From an uncultured Butyrivibrio sp. (GTDB lineage Bacteria > Bacillota > Clostridia > Lachnospirales > Lachnospiraceae): a DNA stretch of 64,000 nt. The stretch's first letter is position 1; every line of letters begins with the position of its first letter. The position numbers and the translations under genes were made by a program. The DNA is taken from contig CAMENP010000006.1 in NCBI GenBank assembly GCA_945928575.1, positions 1-64,000 on the forward strand. Reading direction: 5' to 3'. This document shows positions 1 through 8,022 of this stretch, piece after piece. The notes beneath the pieces were generated by a model. It did not search any database and was not told the origin of the DNA. It saw nothing but the letters and a program-made list of their open reading frames with translations.

Positions 1-7
1 CCTGTAC

Positions 8-53
8 CCGCGCGGCCCTGCTTTTTCGCCTGCGGACGGGTATTTCCGCGCGG
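8..53. repeat. GC-rich inverted repeat downstream of comEC
   Basis: The self-complementary octamer CCGCGCGG occurs at 8-15 and again at 46-53, directly after the comEC stop codon. The two copies could pair around a 30-base interior. The GC content is far above that of the surrounding genes. No T-tract follows on the minus strand, so this is not an obvious intrinsic terminator. The window edge hides what lies beyond. Confidence 0.35.
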
Positions 54-2309
54 TTATTCTCTGTATCCGTGTATATTCATCTTTCCATTGCGTACAGTCA
101 CAAAAACCGCCCCACTTTCATCCGTTCTGTATGTAACTGCATCGGCCGCATCAATTCTATCCAATGCCTCCACATGCGGGTGCCCATAGGAATTATCAAC
201 GCCGCATGAAATAACGCAAGCCGACGGCGATACTTCATCCAGAAATTCTGTGCATGATGAATATTTTGAGCCGTGATGAGCAGCTTTAAGTAAATCAAAC
301 GGGGCAAATGACTGTACCTGCGGCAATATTTCTTTTTCCTGTTCTGATGATATATCTCCTGTCAGCAATGCCGAAAATTCGCCATACTGAACTACCAATG
401 TGGTAGAGTAATCATTTCTGTCGTCACATTTGTATTGATACGATGGATGTATGCATGTTACCGCGCCGCCCGCTGTTTGGATACTCATGCCGGCATATAT
501 CTCCATAATATTTGATGCTGATTCTGACGCCAGTTCCCATAGATTTTCGTACGCATCATCAATACATGTCGTTGACGGCATACAAAAATTCGTTACATTT
601 ATTACCGATTCATTAAGAAGCTGCTTCACAGCACTTATGTGGTCATTATCGCAATGCGTTACAATAACATAATCAAGTGTATCCACTCCACGTGACAGCA
701 AAAAAGGTTCCAATGTATATTCATACAATCCGGAATTGTCTGTGCTTCCGCCGTCCACCAGAATTGTCGTTCCGTCTTCCATTCTTATAAAAATTCCATC
801 CCCCTGTCCTACATCAAGAAAATCCAGTTCAAAATGAGGACGCGGTTTAATCAGAATGAAAATAAGCGGAATAACTGTGAGCGCGGTTTTAAGCCGGTTT
901 GGTTTTCGATTGATGTAGTATATAACAAGTCCGAGTACAATGTAATAGACTATAACGCGCCAAAACGCCGGCTGGCCGCAAGTGTATACCGAACCGTTTA
1001 TACTAAGATTTCCTTCACACATTTTTTCGTATAATTTTAATATCACCGCACCGGGGCCTATCGCAATAGTGCCAAATGCGGCTTTTATGCATCCTGCTAT
1101 AATACCGGAGATTCCGGAAATCATAACAACCGTCATGAGTGGTACAACTAACATATTTAGCAATACAGACAATGCAGGAATCCGATAATAGTAATACATT
1201 ATTAGCGGAATCGTAGCAAGCTGGATTCCTATTCCGGAAAGCAATGAATTCAATATTTTATTACGCGAATCAAATGCTTTGCACAAAGTCGAGGATATAC
1301 AGGTAATCCCGAATACAGCAGCAAAAGAAAGCTGGAAACCACTGTTATGAATAAGGTATGGACAGTCCGCCAGCATTATTACGGCCGAAAGAGATGCTCC
1401 GGACATCATATCATAACTGCGGTTGGCAACATTGGCATATACTGCAACAATAAACATTATCAATGCTCTGGTCTGTGATACGCCGCCTCCTGTCATCAGG
1501 CCGTAGAAAATTATGAATGCGGCTCCACCTGACATTGAAATGACATCGCCGGCTCCGCATCTTCTCAGTAATTTATAGAGTCCCATTCCCAACAATGATA
1601 TATGCAATCCGGATATCGCAAGAATATGGCCTATACCACATTCGGTAAACAAATCGAACATCTCCGTGTCAATCGCCTCCCTGCGTCCAAGAATCATCGC
1701 ACCGAAGACTGATGCCGTCACCGGGTCAGTTATATCATGCAAGATGCTGTCGGCTTTATCGGATATACGATCCGCAAGACTGTATATAAATAATTTTGAT
1801 TCCGATAATTTTGTTATCTTGGATGCATAGACCGCATATTTAATTTTTAAGGTGGCATAATATTTTTCCGGATCAAATTCGCCGGGATTGGACACTCTTT
1901 TAAAAGCAGCCGCTTTACCGGATATTCTTAGCCTGTCGCGTTTCAGATATTTTTCTTCCGAATACACAATACAATTTTCTGTCCGGTAATCAATCCGGTC
2001 CGCCGTAACCGTTACATCCCGAAGATAAATTTTATATCCGTTGCTGCTCTCTTTAACTAAATCAACAATTCCTTCAAGCTGACATGAAATTTTACCTCCG
2101 TCATCTTTCAAATTTTTAAGAAACAGGCTCTCTGAATCAAATGATCTGCGCATCATAAATGATGCAATAGTTATAATTGGAAAAACAAGATACAAATAAT
2201 GCATTTTTCCTGATTTAACTTTAAGAATAAAATACAGAAATGCTGCGGCCACGAAAACCGCAGGAAATACGGCCACACCTGTTTCATACAGCAATATGCC
2301 TGCAAGCAT
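54..2309 (-). CDS. comEC: ComEC/Rec2 DNA-uptake channel protein
   Basis: Polytopic membrane protein of 751 residues that is expected to move single-stranded DNA across the cytoplasmic membrane during transformation. The N-terminal third is an extracytoplasmic DUF4131-like region. A multi-helix Competence domain follows (about residues 180-480), and then a metallo-beta-lactamase-like domain from about 493 with a THCDNDH metal motif at about 551 and AAHHGS near 677. All expected parts are present and the length is normal. The ATG at 2309 has no Shine-Dalgarno. An in-frame ATT at 2340-2342 lies 7 bases after AGGAAG and would add an N-terminus resembling family members, so translation may start there. 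It is the last gene of the comEA operon and follows the GerMN lipoprotein gene. Confidence 0.92.
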   Translation of the reverse strand: MLAGILLYETGVAVFPAVFVAAAFLYFILKVKSGKMHYLYLVFPIITIASFMMRRSFDSESLFLKNLKDDGGKISCQLEGIVDLVKESSNGYKIYLRDVTVTADRIDYRTENCIVYSEEKYLKRDRLRISGKAAAFKRVSNPGEFDPEKYYATLKIKYAVYASKITKLSESKLFIYSLADRISDKADSILHDITDPVTASVFGAMILGRREAIDTEMFDLFTECGIGHILAISGLHISLLGMGLYKLLRRCGAGDVISMSGGAAFIIFYGLMTGGGVSQTRALIMFIVAVYANVANRSYDMMSGASLSAVIMLADCPYLIHNSGFQLSFAAVFGITCISSTLCKAFDSRNKILNSLLSGIGIQLATIPLIMYYYYRIPALSVLLNMLVVPLMTVVMISGISGIIAGCIKAAFGTIAIGPGAVILKLYEKMCEGNLSINGSVYTCGQPAFWRVIVYYIVLGLVIYYINRKPNRLKTALTVIPLIFILIKPRPHFELDFLDVGQGDGIFIRMEDGTTILVDGGSTDNSGLYEYTLEPFLLSRGVDTLDYVIVTHCDNDHISAVKQLLNESVINVTNFCMPSTTCIDDAYENLWELASESASNIMEIYAGMSIQTAGGAVTCIHPSYQYKCDDRNDYSTTLVVQYGEFSALLTGDISSEQEKEILPQVQSFAPFDLLKAAHHGSKYSSCTEFLDEVSPSACVISCGVDNSYGHPHVEALDRIDAADAVTYRTDESGAVFVTVRNGKMNIHGYRE

Positions 2310-2349
2310 GAAAACAAGCGCGCCTGTTAATGGTCTTTTAATATAATCA

Positions 2350-2355
2350 CTTCCT
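2350..2355 (-). promoter_or_regulatory. Ribosome binding site suggesting an AUU start for comEC
   Basis: Minus-strand AGGAAG sits 7 bases upstream of an in-frame ATT codon (2342-2340). It lies about 40 bases upstream of the first in-frame ATG, which has no ribosome binding site of its own. No ATG, GTG or TTG occurs in frame between the preceding TAA and 2309. Confidence 0.45.
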
Positions 2356-2357
2356 GT

Positions 2358-3323
2358 TTAATTGATATAAACAGCAGATACAAGATCTAAATTTCTTTCA
2401 TATAAATTGGAAAGAGGATATTTTTCCCTGAAATTATCTGTTTTATTTCCGTTGACCAGTATCTGCACCTTCTTGATACCATCAACTTCACATAAGGAAT
2501 TTACTATCGAATACAATGTTGCCTCCGCCGATACATCGGACATTGTATCCAGAAAAGTTTCACTAAGATTCACATAACATACGCCTTCTCTTGTCGAAAT
2601 ACTTAACAGCTTTATTCCGTTCGGAAGAGCACGCTGTCCGGCACTTATATCCGGGCCCTCAATAAGTTTCTCAACTATCACCTGTTCAACTGACGTATTC
2701 TTGTTATATGATACGTACTCACGCTCTCCGACAAGGCCGGTGCCATCCGCATCCGCATAATACAGGACCAGTTCTTTTCGTTCAAGCATATCATATGCAT
2801 TTAACTCCGAATCGACAAAATTATTCCCGTTAATCAGTGCGGATCCGGCAGATGTGTTAACATCATTTCCCATTCCGACATACATCGTAAGAGGTTTATT
2901 ATCTATGCTAAATGAAACATAATCTATTTCATCCACCTGAATCATTGTCTTGACAATCGATGCCCTTAAAAGAATTTGGTCGACATTATTCATATTGTTG
3001 TAACTTTCCGGTAAATCAACATAAAGAACACGATCACTGATCGTGAAATCCGGTCGTCTTGACAACTGCGCATATATGCCTGAAACTCCACGGTCGGTAG
3101 ATCTTGACACAAGCTTATATAATCTGTTAACAACATCGTTCGCTTCCTTCTCTCTTATCTCATATCTCTCGGAATCCAGACCGGTGCCGTTGCTGTTCGC
3201 CGTATATACCACATATCCGGTATGATTGCTGTCTTCTGAATCTGCATTTGCGCAGCCTGCCATAGGCATAATTCCAAGCATAACCACCATACAGATAACA
3301 ATCACTCTCTTAAGCCTGCTCAT
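2358..3323 (-). CDS. GerMN-domain lipoprotein
   Basis: Predicted secreted lipoprotein of 321 residues. The N-terminus is a signal peptide ending in a lipobox (MAGC, about residues 21-24), so the mature protein should be tethered to the outer face of the membrane. Two repeats resembling the GerMN (sporulation and germination) fold follow, at about 60-170 and 185-300; the second contains the GVCYVNLSETF strand. The start overlaps the kinase stop as ATGA with a strong GGAGGTGA site, which implies translational coupling. B. subtilis GerM has a similar tandem layout. The operon position beside a sensor kinase resembles actinobacterial LpqB of the MtrAB system, so a role in modulating the kinase is a reasonable inference. 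Confidence 0.8.
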   Translation of the reverse strand: MSRLKRVIVICMVVMLGIMPMAGCANADSEDSNHTGYVVYTANSNGTGLDSERYEIREKEANDVVNRLYKLVSRSTDRGVSGIYAQLSRRPDFTISDRVLYVDLPESYNNMNNVDQILLRASIVKTMIQVDEIDYVSFSIDNKPLTMYVGMGNDVNTSAGSALINGNNFVDSELNAYDMLERKELVLYYADADGTGLVGEREYVSYNKNTSVEQVIVEKLIEGPDISAGQRALPNGIKLLSISTREGVCYVNLSETFLDTMSDVSAEATLYSIVNSLCEVDGIKKVQILVNGNKTDNFREKYPLSNLYERNLDLVSAVYIN

Positions 3324-4636
3324 TGTGAATCACCTCCGGTCTGTCCGTGATTAAGCGGAACACGTATAGTAAATGTTGTTCCTTCATTCTCCTTACTGTA
3401 AAGTTTAATTGTTCCCTTATGCATGATTATTATACTCTTGGTTATGGCTAATCCCAATCCGGTCCCGCCGGTTTCTCTCGATCTTGCCTTATCAACCCTG
3501 TAAAATCTCTCAAAGACACGGTCAATATATTCCTTCGGAATTCCAATTCCGGTATCTGCCACCGTAATATAAAAATACTTATGATCCGCATTGATCGAAA
3601 CACAGACAGAACCATTTGCATGGTTGTATTTAATAGCATTTTCAATTATGTTATTAATAGCAAGCGTCATTTTGACTTCGTCTATTTCTGCTGCAAATGG
3701 TCTGAAACTCTCCATAATGAGTTCAACGCCTTTTGATTCTGCGATCGGATTTAACCTTTTAAGGACATGTTCGACAAGTTCATTGACATTCACGGTCGAA
3801 ATGTTCAGTTCAGCATTGGTTCTGTCAACCTTGACAAGCGTCAACAGATCATTTATTATCTCATTCTCCCTGTCTATCTCGCTTACGATATCATTCATAA
3901 ATTCCCTGTAACTCTCAACCGGTGCATCATCCATGGAAAGCATTGCTTCGGCAAGTACGCGCATTGATGCCATAGGTGTCTTTAACTCATGCGAAACATT
4001 TGCCACGAATTCTTCTCTGGAATCATCCACTACTTTAATCTTGTCCAGCATTCTGTTAACGGAACCCGCTATCTTTCTATATTCGTAGAAACTCTTCTCT
4101 TCAATCTGCCTGTCTTTGGCCCCGTCAGTAACAGAATCAATCGAACGGTTAAGCATTCCTAATGGTCTTACAATTACATTGGATATAAGAAATGCACAAA
4201 CTATGGCAATCATGGCAGCAGCAAGTATTATTGATGCTATAATGCCTTTGATATATGTAGTCATCTCAACAACTTTACCATAAGTCATCGTGATATTTAT
4301 TACACCAATAATCGATGCATCGTTACTGTCATTATATATCGGCAGCGAAATATCTGCCAGCCCCGTCCTTACATCATATTTATCGCTTACGATACCTCTG
4401 AGTGCTGACAATACCTGTCCGCTTAAAATTGTCTTGCCCTGCTCATAGTCATATGTATCTTTAACTATAATTCCGTTAGTATTAACTACAAGAATACGTG
4501 CTGAGTAAGTATACGTCATCTGATCAAGTTCAGCGTCAACAATCTGGGAATTTACATTAGTCACATACGAAGAAGAAGCCATATCGGCAGCAATAAGATT
4601 TCCCTGTTCCTTGACATCAATTATGATACCTTCCAT
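3320..4636 (-). CDS. Sensor histidine kinase, N-terminus in another frame
   Basis: Membrane sensor kinase of the PhoR/WalK class, partner of the response regulator upstream. The 438 residues in this frame hold an extracytoplasmic sensor region (to about 130), a transmembrane helix (about 132-155), HAMP, a HisKA domain with phospho-acceptor box SHELKTP near 215, and a HATPase with DTGIGIP and GTGLGLA motifs. The first membrane helix expected of this architecture is missing. It is found instead in the overlapping frame at 4617-4808. Reading back from ATG 4636, this frame is open to a TGA at about 4677 and gives a plausible continuation (SSYAKKAMEG). A single-base frameshift near 4655-4675 therefore probably splits one gene. 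Otherwise ATG 4636 would be an internal restart without a membrane anchor at its N-terminus. Confidence 0.85.
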   Translation of the reverse strand: MEGIIIDVKEQGNLIAADMASSSYVTNVNSQIVDAELDQMTYTYSARILVVNTNGIIVKDTYDYEQGKTILSGQVLSALRGIVSDKYDVRTGLADISLPIYNDSNDASIIGVINITMTYGKVVEMTTYIKGIIASIILAAAMIAIVCAFLISNVIVRPLGMLNRSIDSVTDGAKDRQIEEKSFYEYRKIAGSVNRMLDKIKVVDDSREEFVANVSHELKTPMASMRVLAEAMLSMDDAPVESYREFMNDIVSEIDRENEIINDLLTLVKVDRTNAELNISTVNVNELVEHVLKRLNPIAESKGVELIMESFRPFAAEIDEVKMTLAINNIIENAIKYNHANGSVCVSINADHKYFYITVADTGIGIPKEYIDRVFERFYRVDKARSRETGGTGLGLAITKSIIIMHKGTIKLYSKENEGTTFTIRVPLNHGQTGGDSQ

Positions 4637-4808
4637 TGCTTTCTTCGCATAACTCGATGCACAGCGGAATCATTATCGCAGCAATTATCACCAATATAAG
4701 CAGAAATCTCAAATTGAAAATTCTGTTTAATTTAAATTTAGGTCTGCCTGACTTATTTCTTTTAAAATATTTACGTATGTCCGGCATCCTTATCCTGTCA
4801 AAAGCCAT
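4617..4808 (-). pseudogene. N-terminal fragment of the sensor kinase (frameshifted)
   Basis: A 63-codon frame with a good ribosome binding site (AGGGTAAGGAT before ATG). It encodes a basic cytoplasmic tail followed by one hydrophobic helix (about residues 33-50) and then runs into an unrelated 13-residue tail and a stop. This is what the first transmembrane segment of the kinase should look like, and it ends exactly where the kinase sensor domain begins in the next frame. It starts 28 bases after the response regulator gene. It reads best as the 5' end of the kinase gene. A separate small membrane protein coupled to a restart is possible but less likely. Confidence 0.6.
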
Positions 4809-4836
4809 ATCCTTACCCTGTCCTCACACCGGCACG

Positions 4837-5526
4837 TTACTCAAAATAATATCCTATGCCCCATTTAGTCTTTATGTATTTCGGATTCGACGGATCCGCC
4901 TCGATTTTTTCCCTGATTCTTCTGACATGTACATCAACCGTCCGTGCATCCCCCGGAAAATCAAATCCCCAGATGACATTAAGCAGTTTCTCCCTTGAAT
5001 ATACTTTTCCCTTGTTCTCCGCAAGAAAAAAGATCAAATCAAATTCCTTTGTCGTAAGTTCAACAGGTCTTCCGTTAATAGTGAACTTACGGCTGTCCAT
5101 GTCTATTCTGAGATCTCCGCTTGTAAACACACGTTCTTTACTTTTGGAATCATTCTTTCCTGATGATGACTTGCGCCTTATGATAGCTTTAATCCTGGCG
5201 GCAAGCTCACGGCCCTTGTATGGTTTAACCATATAATCATCGGCACCACAGTCCAGTCCCGTTACCGTATCATCCTCTTCCTGTCTTGCTGTTACCATGA
5301 TTATCGGAACTTCCGAAAATGCCCTTACAAGTCTGCACACTTCAAACCCGTCAAGTACCGGAAGCATTACATCCAGAACCACCGCATCATATTCTTTATC
5401 TTTTATCATTCTAAGCGCTTCGCCACCATCGTAGGCGCTGTCAACTTCCATATCATTGCTCTCGAGAATCATCTTGATGTCTTTAACTATGGCTATCTCG
5501 TCATCCACGACCAATACTCTGTTCAT
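4837..5526 (-). CDS. OmpR/PhoB-family response regulator
   Basis: DNA-binding response regulator of 229 residues. The receiver domain (1-115) has the acidic pair VVDDE near residue 9, the phospho-acceptor in VVLDVMLP at about 52, and the conserved lysine in VKPY near 101. A winged-helix effector domain (about 130-229) contains ELTTKEFDLI and ends in the typical GIGYYF. Its start follows AAAGGAAAA. It lies between comEA and its kinase in one operon, so it is the likely output of that kinase. Its target genes cannot be inferred from the window; envelope genes are typical for this class. Confidence 0.93.
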   Translation of the reverse strand: MNRVLVVDDEIAIVKDIKMILESNDMEVDSAYDGGEALRMIKDKEYDAVVLDVMLPVLDGFEVCRLVRAFSEVPIIMVTARQEEDDTVTGLDCGADDYMVKPYKGRELAARIKAIIRRKSSSGKNDSKSKERVFTSGDLRIDMDSRKFTINGRPVELTTKEFDLIFFLAENKGKVYSREKLLNVIWGFDFPGDARTVDVHVRRIREKIEADPSNPKYIKTKWGIGYYFE

Positions 5527-5545
5527 AGTTTTCCTTTCTCAAATG

Positions 5546-6139
5546 TCATACACAGATATAGTCTTTTATTTTGGAAAAAGCAGCCTCCTTAATACCCGAA
5601 ACATTCATAATATCCTCGATCGTACCGTACGCACCGTTCTCTTCACGATATGTAATAATACTTAATGCCCTTGATTCACCTATTCCGGGCAGCGTAGTAA
5701 GCAGTGACACATCAGCTGTATTAATATTAATCAAATCACTCCGGCCGTCCTGTCCCGCCGGCAATTCATTCTCTGTCTCGCCTTGTGCCGGCACATATAT
5801 GCGCTGGCCATCTGTTACAGTATCCGCAAGGTTAAGTACATCGATATATGCCTCTTCCGCAATTCCCCCTGCCGCCTCTACTGCATCCGCAATCCTGGCC
5901 CCGGTTCTTATATAATATACACCGGGAGAGTTCACATGTCCGCATACATATACACATACCTCACCGGCAGTATCCTGTTCTGTCTCCGATACTACCGTGA
6001 CAAGCTCCATTTCCGTCTTCTCTTTGTTATTATATCCAGCCCCGGTATCTTCCCCGGATTTCCCTATGTAATAGAAAATTCCCGAAAGAATCACACAAAT
6101 ACCGATGGCTGCATATAATATTTTCTTATTCTTAAGCAT
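5546..6139 (-). CDS. comEA: ComEA-type DNA receptor
   Basis: Membrane-anchored competence protein of 197 residues that would bind incoming double-stranded DNA outside the membrane and pass it to ComEC. One N-terminal helix (about 7-25) acts as an anchor. A SLBB domain follows (about 62-115, VCVYVCGHVNSPGVY). A tandem helix-hairpin-helix DNA-binding module fills the C-terminus (about 135-197), including ININTADVSLLTTLPGIGES. This is the classic Firmicute layout. It is the first gene of the operon and has its own promoter at 6182-6210. Unlike the B. subtilis comE operon, comEB is absent, and a two-component system plus a lipoprotein gene separate comEA from comEC. Confidence 0.93.
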   Translation of the reverse strand: MLKNKKILYAAIGICVILSGIFYYIGKSGEDTGAGYNNKEKTEMELVTVVSETEQDTAGEVCVYVCGHVNSPGVYYIRTGARIADAVEAAGGIAEEAYIDVLNLADTVTDGQRIYVPAQGETENELPAGQDGRSDLININTADVSLLTTLPGIGESRALSIITYREENGAYGTIEDIMNVSGIKEAAFSKIKDYICV

Positions 6140-6181
6140 ATTAACTCCTTATCTACATAAGGCCCCTTTATGCATACTTTT

Positions 6182-6210
6182 ATTTTAACCAATTAAGCAA
6201 TTAAATACAA
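6182..6210 (-). promoter_or_regulatory. SigA-type promoter of the comEA operon
   Basis: Minus-strand TTGTAT (6210-6205), a 17-base spacer, then TAAAAT (6187-6182), about 43 bases upstream of the comEA start. A small imperfect hairpin (about 6155-6171) lies in the leader before the AAGGAG site. The -35 begins 10 bases after the preceding gene's stop. Confidence 0.6.
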
Positions 6211-6219
6211 CCACTTTTA

Positions 6220-6672
6220 TTAATTTTGCCCAACATCTTTTCCACACATGCAGAAAATCACAATTCCGACAATGCTTACAAGTGCACCGATAATTTTTCC
6301 CCATGAAAAATCAACTTTTTTTGTTCCGAGTATCCCCATGAGTTCTATTAAATAAGCCGAAACAATCTGCATTATGACAATAAGCATTACCGATTTGGCC
6401 GGGCCAAGCATCTCCATACTCTTAATTACGGTGATAGTTATAAACGCGCCAATCACACCGCCTAACAGCATATATTTCGGTGTAACCTGCGTAATCTGCG
6501 AAATGCTTTCGCGTCCGGTTACAAGCCATGCTATAACGCATATGACAAACGCACTGAGCTGTACAAATCCGGCCGAAACCCATATACTCGTCTGTTTGGT
6601 AACTCCCGTATTCATTACTCCCTGCACGCTCATAAGCAGCCCTGACAGAAGTGCAATCAGATAACCCCACAT
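6220..6672 (-). CDS. YdcZ-like (DUF606) DMT-superfamily membrane protein
   Basis: Small integral membrane protein of 150 residues with about five hydrophobic helices and no charged catalytic motif. The sequence resembles the DUF606/YdcZ family of the drug/metabolite transporter superfamily, whose members are half-size and often pair in the membrane; the substrate is unknown. The ATG at 6672 follows GGGAGG and begins with the first helix. An upstream in-frame codon at 6714 would add an unsupported N-terminus. It lies downstream of the solute-binding lipoprotein gene and just upstream of the comEA promoter. Nothing nearby indicates what it transports. Confidence 0.7.
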   Translation of the reverse strand: MWGYLIALLSGLLMSVQGVMNTGVTKQTSIWVSAGFVQLSAFVICVIAWLVTGRESISQITQVTPKYMLLGGVIGAFITITVIKSMEMLGPAKSVMLIVIMQIVSAYLIELMGILGTKKVDFSWGKIIGALVSIVGIVIFCMCGKDVGQN

Positions 6673-6737
6673 AGTCAAAAATCCTCCCGAATTGATTACT
6701 ATTAGTATATCCAATCCGGAAGGATTAATGCATTATA

Positions 6738-7985
6738 TCAATTTAACTGTGTTTTCATATATTCGTCCACGCTTGTAAGCTGCTCTTTAATATCATCGCC
6801 GTTAACAATATTATGCAAGGCAATTTCCAATAACGGATATACCTGTTCGCCGTACACAAGTTTGTTCTTCGGAGTTGATTTGGCATATGAAGCATATATC
6901 TGTGAAAGATATTTCTCATCATATTCGATATTCTTATGTGCAGAAAGCATACCCGTATAAGAATACAGTCCGCTTGCCATTCCCGATGTGGCAAATTCCG
7001 CAAATTCCGATGCCTCTGTCACATTCTGTGAATAAGGATTGACAACAAGCGCCGTGGTTATGGAAAGCGGTTTCGTTGAAAGCTTGCTGTTATAATCCGG
7101 AAAAGCCGCTGCCGCACACGATATTTTGCTGTCGGCGATAGTCGAAAGCGAATCCGTTGTAGCGATCACCGAAAGGAATTTCCCTGATAAAAACTTCTTC
7201 ATACAGCCATTATATGTGTTTTTGGCACTTATGCTGAAATAATCTATGAGTGAAAGATATTCTTTTGAAGCCGATTCTGTTGTATCATTATATATACTGA
7301 CCGATGAAGCATCATCTCCGTTAAGACCTCCGATTGAAAGTCCCGGTGATACAAATGCATAGTTCGTAAACAAATCATTGATCTCACATCTGAAAACAGA
7401 CTCCACAGCCGCGCTCTCTTCCGACGAGAAGAAATCCGCATTTTCGGAATATGTCTCCATTGCGGCAAAACTTGCAACATCGTTTTCAGTAAGATATTTG
7501 GTATTATACAGCAGAAAGCTTGTCTTATATGATAATGGATATGCGACCAGTGTTCCGTTATAAGAACATGCACGGATTGCTGCATCACAATAATTTTCGG
7601 AGGTAAATTTATCGGAGGTATTCTTATATGCCAATCCGGCCAGATAAAGTGTACCAAGATCGCTGTTAACCGCCATATACACATCCGGAATGCTCTCAGC
7701 AACAGTGGAATCATTATTAATATTGTTTACATAATTATCAGATGACACAAGTTCAGGTACAATATCAACGCCCTTGTTGTTTTTCTCGTACTCTGCCTCA
7801 CAATATTTCAGATATTCCGTGTATTTATCATCACTGTATCTTACCCTGATCACTTTATCGGTGGCCTGTGTCTCTTCTGTATCTTCGGCAGATGTCATAT
7901 TTTCTGCATACTCCACTTTACAGCCTGCCAATAAAGGCATCATTACCGCAATGCCCGCAAACATAAGTGCTATTCGTCTTCTCAT
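6738..7985 (-). CDS. ABC-type extracellular solute-binding lipoprotein
   Basis: Predicted lipoprotein of 415 residues from the ATG at 7985, which follows GGAAGGATT. An earlier in-frame codon at 8021 is less likely because it displaces the signal peptide. The signal peptide ends in lipobox LLAGC. The rest resembles family 1 (sugar-type) solute-binding proteins: an RVRYSDDKYTEYLKY segment near the start, a long two-lobed body, and PLSITTALVVNPYSQN in the second half, a usual position for the hinge of this fold. No permease or ATPase gene lies beside it, so it is an orphan binding protein that must use a transporter encoded elsewhere or act in sensing. It follows argD by 37 bases and may be co-transcribed with it. 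Confidence 0.75.
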   Translation of the reverse strand: MRRRIALMFAGIAVMMPLLAGCKVEYAENMTSAEDTEETQATDKVIRVRYSDDKYTEYLKYCEAEYEKNNKGVDIVPELVSSDNYVNNINNDSTVAESIPDVYMAVNSDLGTLYLAGLAYKNTSDKFTSENYCDAAIRACSYNGTLVAYPLSYKTSFLLYNTKYLTENDVASFAAMETYSENADFFSSEESAAVESVFRCEINDLFTNYAFVSPGLSIGGLNGDDASSVSIYNDTTESASKEYLSLIDYFSISAKNTYNGCMKKFLSGKFLSVIATTDSLSTIADSKISCAAAAFPDYNSKLSTKPLSITTALVVNPYSQNVTEASEFAEFATSGMASGLYSYTGMLSAHKNIEYDEKYLSQIYASYAKSTPKNKLVYGEQVYPLLEIALHNIVNGDDIKEQLTSVDEYMKTQLN

Positions 7986-8022
7986 ATATAATCCTTCCTG
8001 CCGCGGTGCAGGAAAGATCATC

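Noticed and set aside
7244..7714. A 156-codon minus-strand frame inside the solute-binding lipoprotein gene
   Set aside because: Alternate frame of a well-supported gene; composition rich in His, Ile and Arg and no ribosome site.
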